DNA of 64,000 bases from Bradyrhizobium sp. in8p8 (GTDB lineage: Bacteria; Pseudomonadota; Alphaproteobacteria; Rhizobiales; Xanthobacteraceae): NCBI RefSeq assembly GCF_000426845.1, contig NZ_AUGD01000003.1:434001-498000 (forward strand), given 5' to 3'. The notes under the pieces are model-generated. The model saw only the letters and a program-made list of their open reading frames with translations, did no database searches and was not told the origin of the DNA. Shown here piece after piece: positions 49,894-57,776 of the stretch (positions within the stretch are counted from its first letter, which is position 1; every line of letters begins with the position of its first letter). The translations under genes and the position numbers were made by a program.

Positions 49894-51062
49894 GCGAGAT
49901 CCCCGTTGATCAGCATGTTGCCGTCGGTGGTGTAGGTGCAGTGATGCTCGCGCTCGAGGTCGCGGTAGAAGCCGCGAATCTTCTTCCACTTGACGACCGC
50001 GAGGACAGCATTCAGGGCGTTGAGATCCGCGACCTGGATGTTGGAGGCGTAGATGTCCTTGGCGCCGCCGCCGACGAAGGAAATGCGCTGCCGCGCGTGA
50101 TCGCGCTTCTCCGGCGTACTGGCGGTGACGCGCAGGATGCCGCCCAGCGACCCCTCGTCGAGCTCGAGCCCCATGCCAACATCGACGAACGCGGCGCCGA
50201 TCGCCTCGAGCTTCTCTACGATCAGCCGCTTAGCGTCACCCGCATCGAGGGACAGGAACGCGAAGGTGACGCCGTCGAGAAGGTGAATGTTGTCGACGCC
50301 GAGCGCGACATCGTGCGCCACGATGTTCCGGTGCATCCGGCTGTAGATGCGCTTCAGGTATTCGACCTTCTTGGGCGCTTCCCGCAATTCCTCCAGGCTC
50401 GGAGCGCCCGGCGCGCGAAACGCGTTATGGGTCAGGAACTCGTCGCTGTCGAACAGCCGGATTTCCCGGACAGGCGTCTTGGCGACGAAATCCAGGATGT
50501 AGCCGCCGGTCCCCCCGACGCCGATGATGGCGACCCGCTCGTTGACGAGTCGCTCGGTCAGGACGCCGATCCCGACACGGTCGGAGGCGGTCTCGACATA
50601 GTTGAAGACGCTGTCCTCCTCCTCTTCCGGTTCGCGGAAGGTGCGAGGCGTCGCGCCGGACTTCAGCACTGCGGCCGGGCCCGCGAGGATATTCGCGTAG
50701 CTCGTCATCTTGTGGTGGTAGTCCGAGTAGCCGCCGTCTGGCTTGCTGGAGAAGCTGTGCGTCGCCTTCAGGCCGTGGCCGAGATCGAAGGCGCCGGCCG
50801 CATGCGAGATGCCCTGGATGGGCCTGCCGTCGGCGTGGCACGGGAAATCGCCGTCCCAGTGGATGACATGGGTGTCGGGCGGGCGCGTCTGATCTCCGGC
50901 CAGCGTGAGGCTGGAGATGAGGGTGCCGATGCGCACCTCCCGGCGCGCATCGACATACGGCACCTCGCGCATAACGAGATACCCGCCCTGCTGCTGGACG
51001 AAGTAGCCTTCGTCCCGCAGCCGCTTGAGGTCCGGATTACGACTGAACAGTGCGCGTGACAT
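49890..51062 (-). CDS. E1-like ThiF-family adenylyltransferase with N-terminal DUF6791-like domain
   Basis: A 390-residue E1-type enzyme. Residues 1-160 look like DUF6791 (GYFVQQQGGYLVMREVPYVD, FPCHADGRPI, SSKPDGGYSDYHHKMTSYA). The ThiF domain has the ATP loop IIGVGGTGGYIL (179-190), the acidic IRLFDSDEFL and HNAFRAPGA. It would adenylate the C-terminus of a ubiquitin-like protein. Cys75 and the Cys near residue 368 (HHCTYTTDG) are the only obvious thiols; no typical E1 crossover-loop cysteine is evident. No separate E2-like gene is present in the run. Start and stop overlap the poly-Ubl gene (26 bases) and DUF6527 (GTGA). Confidence 0.9.
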   Translation of the reverse strand: MSRALFSRNPDLKRLRDEGYFVQQQGGYLVMREVPYVDARREVRIGTLISSLTLAGDQTRPPDTHVIHWDGDFPCHADGRPIQGISHAAGAFDLGHGLKATHSFSSKPDGGYSDYHHKMTSYANILAGPAAVLKSGATPRTFREPEEEEDSVFNYVETASDRVGIGVLTERLVNERVAIIGVGGTGGYILDFVAKTPVREIRLFDSDEFLTHNAFRAPGAPSLEELREAPKKVEYLKRIYSRMHRNIVAHDVALGVDNIHLLDGVTFAFLSLDAGDAKRLIVEKLEAIGAAFVDVGMGLELDEGSLGGILRVTASTPEKRDHARQRISFVGGGAKDIYASNIQVADLNALNAVLAVVKWKKIRGFYRDLEREHHCTYTTDGNMLINGDLA

Positions 51063-51783
51063 TGAACACCGTGCCCTTCTTCTTGACGTCGACGGAGCCG
51101 CCAACCCCGAGCTCACCGGCGGGCGGCGTCGACGCCGCGTGCCGATAGGTCATCGAGAAGACGACGTTGGGTTCGTGCTGGCCCGGGAAGGCGAGCTGGA
51201 CGATCTGTTCGAACGTCACCGTGCGGGCGTTCACCGTGCGCGGCCGCGAATTGACGATGATCTCGAACGTCAGCCGCGCGGTGATGAACCGCTCGATGCC
51301 GGGCTGGACCAGATCGATCAGCTCGCCATGCTCGATCAGGCGATCTTCACCGCCGGGAACCTCGAGGAAGACGGCCTCCCCCTCGCCGGGCTTGGCGAGG
51401 CCGTAGAGCACCGTGCCGCTGATGACCGGCTTGCCCCAGAGCAGCTCGTGGTCGTTGAGGGTCAGCTTGAAGTCGCGGTCGGTCTGGAAGGCGATGAACC
51501 GCTCGGCGCCGCGCTCACGCAGGTCGAACGGCTCGTTGAGCCTCACATCCTCGAAATCGCCCGAGGGCAGGATCGCGATGAGGCTGTAACCGTCCCGCGG
51601 GTCGAGTGCCGCGGCTTCCAGCAACTGGCGGCCGAGCGGCACGGGATCGCTCACCACACGGGACTGGAAGTTGAGATCGCCCTGCGCGAGGAGAAAGCGA
51701 TACCCCCGCGCCGGACGCAACGCCCGGCCTTCGCGCAGGGCGTCGCCGAGATCGTCGTAATCAAGAAGTTCTTCGGTGTTCAT
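51037..51783 (-). CDS. Poly-ubiquitin-like (multiubiquitin) protein
   Basis: A 248-residue protein of three ubiquitin-like repeats, at about residues 26-100, 103-170 and 172-246. Repeats 1 and 2 end in GAERFIAFQ and GIERFITAR. Repeat 3 has NARTVTFEQIVQLAFPGQ and VKKKGTVFNVTRTVQS. The pattern is that of the multiubiquitin family, found with E1-like genes in bacteria. The C-terminus is TVQS and has no di-glycine, so processing or a non-canonical end is needed for conjugation. AAGGA lies within a hairpin before the ATG. It is first in the three-gene unit with E1 and DUF6527. Confidence 0.9.
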   Translation of the reverse strand: MNTEELLDYDDLGDALREGRALRPARGYRFLLAQGDLNFQSRVVSDPVPLGRQLLEAAALDPRDGYSLIAILPSGDFEDVRLNEPFDLRERGAERFIAFQTDRDFKLTLNDHELLWGKPVISGTVLYGLAKPGEGEAVFLEVPGGEDRLIEHGELIDLVQPGIERFITARLTFEIIVNSRPRTVNARTVTFEQIVQLAFPGQHEPNVVFSMTYRHAASTPPAGELGVGGSVDVKKKGTVFNVTRTVQS

Positions 51784-51785
51784 AA

Positions 51786-51838
51786 GATTGGGTCCTTAGG
51801 TTCGGCCGAGGCAGCGCCGCGGCTCTAAGGGTCCAATC
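51786..51838 (-). promoter_or_regulatory. Inverted repeat sequestering the poly-Ubl ribosome site
   Basis: On the minus strand GATTGGACCCTTAG (51825-51838) pairs with CTAAGGACCCAATC (51786-51799) in 12 of 14 positions around a 25-base loop. The AAGGA ribosome site of the poly-Ubl gene is in the 3' arm. It could be a translational switch or a protein operator. Confidence 0.65.
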
Positions 51839-51864
51839 GGAGCGAGGGAGGCCGACCGGTAAGG

Positions 51865-54800
51865 TCAGACGAACTTTTTTTGCAAGGGGCCGTCGGGGGT
51901 CTGCCCGCAGATGAAGAAGGCCGGGCAGTTCGGGCAGGTGCGCGACGAAACCTCGGCCGGAAACCGTCCGGCGCGGATGTCGCCGAGAAACTTTGCGAGC
52001 TTGTCCTTGCGCCCCTTCAGCTCCCGATCGGACAAGGCAAGCGCATGTGCCTCGCCGTCGGAAAGATGGACGAGCTCTGCGACCGCGCCGGGAAAGGACT
52101 GCCTGACCGCCAGCATCAGCGCCGCCGCGCCGACATCCTTGCCCTCGGCCGACCGCATGTGACCCGTGCGAATGCGGCGCACGGCGCGGATGCCGTCCGG
52201 CCGCACCAGCACCTCGTCCGGCCGAACGATGATCTCCTCGCCGCCGAAACTGAGGCTGAGCGCGACCGGCGCTTCGGGGACTGCTTCGGCGCGGTTCGCC
52301 AGGAAGAAGCGCAGCATTGCCAGCGCCAGATCGCGGAATTCCGCGCGATAGCCGTGCTCGCCGAGCCCCTCGCCGGCGAGCGCCGCATCGATGCGATCTT
52401 GCAGCGCCTGCTCGGACACGGGTCCATCCGACGCGATCACCGCCTCGACCACCACGCGAACCGCCTCATGCAGATGCATGAAGGCGGTCGCGGTTCGCCG
52501 GCCGCCGACCTGCAGGACATGCGTGTAGAAGAAGCGACGCGGGCAGGATTCATAAAGAGCGATCTGCGGGGCGCCTAACCGCAGCCGTCCGTCGACCACC
52601 AAATCGATATCCCGAGCTTCCGCGGCCACGGGAAGCGGCCGTGCCGGCACGAGCGAACGGCGTGTTAAGGTCGCCCCGAGACGGTCGAGGAATGGCGAAA
52701 GCGGTCGGTTGTGGCCGTTACTCTTCTCGGTCGGCGCATAAAGGATCAGGCGATCGCGGGCGCGCGACTGCGCCACGTAAAATAGGCACTCCTGCTCCTC
52801 GGCCTGACCTGCGCGGAACGCCTCCAGCGCACTGCCCTCCGCCCCCGCGATCATCCCGTCGGGCGCCGGACAGGGCGGCGCCGGCGGCGTGCGTGGGATC
52901 GTGTCGCTGTTAAGCCCAGGAATATGGACGCCACCGAACTCTAGGCCCTTGGCGCCATGGATGGTCATCAGCCGCACGGCGTCGAGATGCTGGGCGGCCG
53001 CCGGCAATTGGCGCAGGTCGCGGTCGTCGCCGAGCCGCACGAGCCTGCGCACACGATCGAGCAGGCGCGTGATGGGCAGCCCGCGTCCGGCCGGTTGTAC
53101 CCGCACAAAGTTGAGGAATTGCCAGATCGCGATGCCCCGTGTGCGGTCGGCGAGATCCTCCGACGCGCCCAGGCGCGCGGCGATGCGTGTGCGATCGAGC
53201 AACAGCGTCGCGAGCACGGTCCAGGGCGAGGCCGTCTGATCGAAACCATCGAGCGCAGTCGCGAGCTTGGCAACGGTCTGCCGCCCCCTGTCGCTCAAAC
53301 CGGGGATCGCCTCGCCATGCCGCAGCCAGCCCGCCGGCGCGTGCTCGGCCGCCCGCAGATGGTCGAAGACCGCGACCACATCGGCAAAGGAGGTGGCGAA
53401 GTCTCGCCAGCAGGCAATGCGCACCAGGCCCATGGCGCGCCGATCGACCAGGATCGAGAGGAGAGCCAGGAGATCCTTGACCTCACCCCGCTCGAACAGA
53501 CTTCCCAGGAAGAGGACCGGCACGCCGAGCCGTTCCAGGTCCTGCCCGATCGTCGACAGCTTTTCGTTGCCGGTGCACAGGACCGCCTGGTCACGATAGG
53601 CGTAGCCGTCACGCCGCAGCTCCTCGATAGCGTCGGCCAGGGCGACCTGCTGCTGCTCGGCGCGCTGGACCGTGCGCAACTCGGGCCTATGTCCATTGGC
53701 GTCGCGGTCCGCGTCGAGGCCACTATCCGCATCGCCGGCGCGCATCGTGATCGCGAAACTGGAGAAGCTGGCGACAATCTCCGGCACCGAACGATAATTA
53801 CGCTTCAATCGACCGCGATTGCCACCGGCGAAGTCCTCCTTGCCGAACCGGGTTATGTTGAAGGATGAGGCACCGCGAAACCGGTAGATCGACTGCTTGG
53901 CGTCGCCGACCATCCAGAGATTGCGGCCGTCGGGCCGCAGTGCGCTCAGCAGCCGCACGCTGCTGCGGTTCACGTCCTGATACTCATCCACCAGGACATG
54001 ATCATATTGCGCCTGCAGCGCCGCGCAGATGGCCGCCTCCTTTTCGAGCAGTTGCACCGGCAAGGCGACAAGATCGCCGAAGTCGATGCAATGCGCGTTG
54101 CGCTTGAGCTGTTCGTAGGCCGCGTAGACGCGGGCAACCTCGCCGGCGCGTTCCGCCGCCTCGCGCGCATCCGAGTCCTGGGCTTTCGCCTGCATGGCGT
54201 CGGCGAGCGCGGCGTAGGTTTCGGCGTCGACCACCTCATCCTTCGCCCGCGATACGGCGGCCAACATGTCGGCAATGATCTGGGTCGGATCGTAAAGATT
54301 GCGGTAGTACGCGAGCCTAAGCCGCGGGAACTCCCCCTCGAGGAGTTCGACCGCTTCGGTCCGGTCCATCATCCGCGGGTCCTTCGGCAGGCCGAGCTCC
54401 GCATGGAAACGACGGATGATATCGAGGCCGAAGGCATGGAACGTGCCGATCCACATCGCGGCCGCAGCCTCGGGCCGCTTGCGCGCGATCCGCTCGGCCA
54501 TCTCGCCCGCTGCCTTGTTCGAAAAGGTCAACAGCAGTATGCGCCGTGGATCGACGCCCTCGCCTAGAAGGCCCTCGACGCGCGCGATCAGCGTCTGCGT
54601 CTTGCCGGTGCCAGGCCCCGCCTCAAGCAGATAGGCTTCGCCGCGATGCGCCGCAGCGGCCGCTTGCAGCGGATTGAGCGGCCGTTCGACATGCGCCGCA
54701 GTCGCGGCGGGAGGCACGGGCGGCAGCAGCAAAGCATCGAACAACTGCTGCGCGACGACCTCGAACGGCGCGCCGAGCTTCGCGGCGATGGCGGACGCGG

Positions 54801-55266
54801 CGAGCCCTTGGTCGACATGGAGCGCCCGCGCGACGGTGCGCGGAAGCAGCAGTTCGCGCGCGAACAGGTCCATCTGGACTTCGCGGCGTTGCCGGCGTCC
54901 ATAATCGACAACCCGATCCATTCCGACTGGTGAGGGCTCGGCCGGGCGTGCCGGATCAATCATCGGCGCCGCTTCGCCACCAGGATCGTCGCCCAGCTCG
55001 ACATGGCCGATCTCATGCGCCACGAGGAAAGCTTGCTCGAACGGAGAGCCCATATTCTCGTGAAGAATCAGATCGTCGGCGGCGACGAAAGTCGCGCGGC
55101 CGCCATTGAGGACGGCTGCGCCGGCGGCAGTCCGTTCGACATCAATCCCCCGCCGCTTGGCCTCGGCGACAGCAAAGTCATAGGGCGACCAGGGATCGGC
55201 GCCGGATGCAACGAGGCGAGCGTGAAGCTCGGCGGCGACTTGCCTGGCGAGCTCCACACTGTCCAT
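51865..55266 (-). CDS. ImmA/IrrE protease-UvrD helicase-RecB-like fusion
   Basis: A 1133-residue protein. Residues 1-180 are an ImmA/IrrE-type metallopeptidase with AHEIGHVELG (HEIGH at 84-88) and the later QMDLFARELLLP. A UvrD/Rep SF1 helicase follows: Walker A GPGTGKTQTL (217-226), DEYQDVNRSS, GDAKQSIYRFRGA and HGAKGLEFGGV. The C-terminal region looks like a RecB/Cas4 nuclease with the cysteines YESCPRRFFY and TCPNCPAFFICG for an iron-sulfur cluster. The catalytic DYK-type motif reads VRRIRTG, so the nuclease is probably dead. It starts one base after the previous stop. Confidence 0.9.
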   Translation of the reverse strand: MDSVELARQVAAELHARLVASGADPWSPYDFAVAEAKRRGIDVERTAAGAAVLNGGRATFVAADDLILHENMGSPFEQAFLVAHEIGHVELGDDPGGEAAPMIDPARPAEPSPVGMDRVVDYGRRQRREVQMDLFARELLLPRTVARALHVDQGLAASAIAAKLGAPFEVVAQQLFDALLLPPVPPAATAAHVERPLNPLQAAAAAHRGEAYLLEAGPGTGKTQTLIARVEGLLGEGVDPRRILLLTFSNKAAGEMAERIARKRPEAAAAMWIGTFHAFGLDIIRRFHAELGLPKDPRMMDRTEAVELLEGEFPRLRLAYYRNLYDPTQIIADMLAAVSRAKDEVVDAETYAALADAMQAKAQDSDAREAAERAGEVARVYAAYEQLKRNAHCIDFGDLVALPVQLLEKEAAICAALQAQYDHVLVDEYQDVNRSSVRLLSALRPDGRNLWMVGDAKQSIYRFRGASSFNITRFGKEDFAGGNRGRLKRNYRSVPEIVASFSSFAITMRAGDADSGLDADRDANGHRPELRTVQRAEQQQVALADAIEELRRDGYAYRDQAVLCTGNEKLSTIGQDLERLGVPVLFLGSLFERGEVKDLLALLSILVDRRAMGLVRIACWRDFATSFADVVAVFDHLRAAEHAPAGWLRHGEAIPGLSDRGRQTVAKLATALDGFDQTASPWTVLATLLLDRTRIAARLGASEDLADRTRGIAIWQFLNFVRVQPAGRGLPITRLLDRVRRLVRLGDDRDLRQLPAAAQHLDAVRLMTIHGAKGLEFGGVHIPGLNSDTIPRTPPAPPCPAPDGMIAGAEGSALEAFRAGQAEEQECLFYVAQSRARDRLILYAPTEKSNGHNRPLSPFLDRLGATLTRRSLVPARPLPVAAEARDIDLVVDGRLRLGAPQIALYESCPRRFFYTHVLQVGGRRTATAFMHLHEAVRVVVEAVIASDGPVSEQALQDRIDAALAGEGLGEHGYRAEFRDLALAMLRFFLANRAEAVPEAPVALSLSFGGEEIIVRPDEVLVRPDGIRAVRRIRTGHMRSAEGKDVGAAALMLAVRQSFPGAVAELVHLSDGEAHALALSDRELKGRKDKLAKFLGDIRAGRFPAEVSSRTCPNCPAFFICGQTPDGPLQKKFV

Positions 55267-55267
55267 G

Positions 55268-55846
55268 TCAGTCCGCCTCCGCCAACAGCCGGGCGCGCTT
55301 CTCGGCCGGGACGCCGGCATCGATCAGCACTTGCTCGAAGGTGACCTGCTCGCCGGCCACCGGTTTGCTGTCGGCCTTATAGCTGCGCGCGACAATCAGG
55401 TGCGCTGGCCCCCAGGACGACTCCAACTGTGCGACAGAGCTGCGCATCGCATCCGCCAATATCGCCAGGAAGCGTCGCGGGATACTGACGAGAGAGACCC
55501 GCCGTTCGCGCAGTGCGGTCACGACCTGCCGGGGCACGTCCAGACGCTGCGCGACGGCGCGCCAGTCATCGACCGTCAGCGCCGCGAAAGGGTCGGCTGC
55601 TGCCGCCGGCATAACCTTCGCGTGTTGCGACCAGGCAGCGTCGATCAGCGCCCGATCGGTAGCAGAGAGGGGTGCGGCATCTTCATAAGCCTCGCGGCTG
55701 AGTTCGCGCGAGAGGTCGATGAGCTCCCCGGCATATTCCGGGTATAGCCGCAGATAGCGTTCCAAGGTCGACCGGCCAGGCTCGCTCTCGACCGCGAACG
55801 CGTCGAGCACGGCCTCGCGGGATGGACGTCCGCCGCCGGGGCTCAC
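55268..55846 (-). CDS. Hypothetical protein between sigma-like and helicase genes
   Basis: A 192-residue protein of no family I recognise. SREAVLDAFAVESEPGRSTLERYLRLYPEYAGELIDLSREL resembles a helical segment seen in kinase- and regulator-linked proteins. The middle WRAVAQRLDVPRQVVTALRERRV could be an HTH with LVSIPRRFLAILADAM. The start GTG at 55846 overlaps the sigma-like gene's stop as GTGA, and the UvrD gene starts one base after the stop. This tight spacing suggests it binds one of the neighbours, perhaps as an anti-sigma or adaptor. Confidence 0.7.
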   Translation of the reverse strand: MSPGGGRPSREAVLDAFAVESEPGRSTLERYLRLYPEYAGELIDLSRELSREAYEDAAPLSATDRALIDAAWSQHAKVMPAAAADPFAALTVDDWRAVAQRLDVPRQVVTALRERRVSLVSIPRRFLAILADAMRSSVAQLESSWGPAHLIVARSYKADSKPVAGEQVTFEQVLIDAGVPAEKRARLLAEAD

Positions 55847-56700
55847 CGCTCGTCTCCGTCGGCCATGGCAGCTCGCAGGGCGGCGAAGGCCTTGTCGCGG
55901 TAGGTTCGGACGGTCTTTTCGGAGCGGCCCAAAGCCTTGGCGATGGTCATGACGTCCGGCTCCTTGGAGTCGATGGGGAAGCCCTGTCTCAACATGTGAA
56001 TGATCCTGCTTTGTTCTGTCGGTAGAGCTTCAATCGCTGCATCCAGGCGCGACCGGTAAGACGGGTCGTCGAAATCCGACACGGCGAAGGGATCGTGGGT
56101 CCCTGCGGCCGCCTCGACCTCCGGTGACAGTTCTCCGCTCTCCTCGTCATATTCGAGGGGCTGGGAACGGTTTTCGTCGCGCCAGGCCTTTTCCTGCGCA
56201 TCGCGCCGCAGGCTCGCTAGCGCGCCATCGAAGCGCACCTCGAAGTAGTCGACCTTTTCGTCGTAGGCGGCGCGGTCCGCCGAAAAGAGCTCGACGAACC
56301 GGCCGAACACCTTGTCGCGCACGACCCCGCGCGTCAGCGATTCCGTCTTTCCATCGGAGCTTTCCGCCCTGGGCAAACTGCGCAGCACCCGTTCGGTCAA
56401 GATCCGATAGAGGCGCTCGAACCACACCTCGTTGTTGTCGCGACGGCTCGCGCGAATGAAGTAAACGAGACATTCGCTCGGGACGTAGCCCGGGTCCGAG
56501 CGCTTGGTGATTTCCGCCCTGGCGATCAAGCCATCACGCGGCAGGACTGCCAATTCGGCGATGAGGGCTTCTATCTTCGGGTCGCGCTCGTAGAGTTCGC
56601 CGCTGAGGCGGCGTTTGCGCAGCGGGGTTACGATCGCTTCGCCCGCGCCACGCGCGTCTGCCTTTTGCCCGGTGTCGAAAGCTCCCTCCAACTGGTTCAT
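55843..56700 (-). CDS. Sigma-70-like protein with region 4 HTH
   Basis: A 285-residue protein. The C-terminal part, residues 215-280, is a sigma region 4-like domain: LDAAIEALPTEQSRIIHMLRQG, then VMTIAKALGRSEKTVRTYRDKAFAALRAAM with the HTH. Residues about 150-175 (YFEVRFDGALASLRRDAQEK) recall region 2. The N-terminal 130 residues are unknown. The length is larger than an ordinary ECF sigma. ATGA overlap with AbiEii and GTGA overlap with the next gene. It may direct transcription of the cassette or its target genes. Confidence 0.82.
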   Translation of the reverse strand: MNQLEGAFDTGQKADARGAGEAIVTPLRKRRLSGELYERDPKIEALIAELAVLPRDGLIARAEITKRSDPGYVPSECLVYFIRASRRDNNEVWFERLYRILTERVLRSLPRAESSDGKTESLTRGVVRDKVFGRFVELFSADRAAYDEKVDYFEVRFDGALASLRRDAQEKAWRDENRSQPLEYDEESGELSPEVEAAAGTHDPFAVSDFDDPSYRSRLDAAIEALPTEQSRIIHMLRQGFPIDSKEPDVMTIAKALGRSEKTVRTYRDKAFAALRAAMADGDER

Positions 56701-57776
56701 CGCGCGGCCCCGCCTCCCGTATCGCCCTTCTTGTTGAGACGCGTCTCGAGCGAGCCGATGCTGTCGAGCACCGCCTCGAAATCCGGTGGATCGCCAAAGA
56801 TCATGCCCTGCATGGCCCTGTAGTCGACGCGCAGTTGCTCGATCATCGCGTCATGCGGGGCGAGTGCAAACGAGCCAGGCGCAGCGCTCGCGAGATCGAA
56901 GTCCGGTCGATTGAAGAACATCCGGGCGTGCGCGACGCAATCCGCACCGAGCGCCGGATCAGCGATGGCGGCGGCGCCGACGCGGGCCGCGGCGAGCTGG
57001 TGCAGGTCATAATAGTGACGGGAAACGCGTTGGCCGCCCCCGCGCAGCTCGCCGCGCTTGTCGAACCAGCGCCGCAGCCCATGGAGGATGACAACCTTGT
57101 CCCAGAAGGTACGTTCCGGATCGACCGTGCGGACGGCCGGCACGGTCAGGTCGAGCGCCGGCAGATCATCATCGACATAGGGTTTGATCGGCACTTCGCT
57201 GTTCGGATCGAGCGCGGATTTCGCGCCCGACTCGATCTTGATCGCTGCCCGCACATAATCCGATCGCGGCGTCGCCGCGGGATACCAGATCAGAAGCGTC
57301 TGCCCGTCGGGATCAGCGTCATCGGCTTCCACTCGGGCCGCGCCGGCATCGAGGCCGGCAGCCTGAAGCCGGTCCTGCAGGATCTGCGTCAACTCAGCCC
57401 GCAGCGGGCCGTTGATGTAGGCTTGGCAGGCGTCCTTGATCGCATCGAGGCGCGCCCGGCGCTTTTTGCTACTCAGCGCTTCGAGCTCCTCGATGGTCGC
57501 CGGCTCGCCGATGTCGTCCCGAAACACCGTGACATCAATGTCTTCGGAGAAGCGATTGATCAAACCAAACCCTTTGGACAGGGAGGTTCCACCTTTGAAG
57601 AGGAGGCGGGGTCCGCCCTCTTTCAAGCCATTGAACAAGGCATCCAGCGTCCAGCAGACCCAGAAGTCCTTCTCGATATTCTGAGACGCCGTGCCGAGGC
57701 GTAGCGCCGTCGTATCGAAGGCGCTCAACATCGCGTCCGACCCGGCCGCGAGAACCTCGTCGAAAGCCGGATTCAT
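56697..57776 (-). CDS. AbiEii/AbiGii-type nucleotidyltransferase toxin
   Basis: A 359-residue nucleotidyltransferase. KDFWVCWTLDALFNGLKEGG and LLFKGGTSLSKGFGLINRFSEDIDVTVF give the GGTSLS and EDID motifs of AbiEii, the toxin of the AbiE abortive-infection system. In characterised AbiE pairs the protein slows growth after phage infection and is neutralised by AbiEi. The ATG at 57776 overlaps the AbiEi-like stop as ATGA, and the sigma-like gene follows the same way. It sits in the expected toxin position; only the three downstream genes are unusual. Confidence 0.92.
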   Translation of the reverse strand: MNPAFDEVLAAGSDAMLSAFDTTALRLGTASQNIEKDFWVCWTLDALFNGLKEGGPRLLFKGGTSLSKGFGLINRFSEDIDVTVFRDDIGEPATIEELEALSSKKRRARLDAIKDACQAYINGPLRAELTQILQDRLQAAGLDAGAARVEADDADPDGQTLLIWYPAATPRSDYVRAAIKIESGAKSALDPNSEVPIKPYVDDDLPALDLTVPAVRTVDPERTFWDKVVILHGLRRWFDKRGELRGGGQRVSRHYYDLHQLAAARVGAAAIADPALGADCVAHARMFFNRPDFDLASAAPGSFALAPHDAMIEQLRVDYRAMQGMIFGDPPDFEAVLDSIGSLETRLNKKGDTGGGAAR

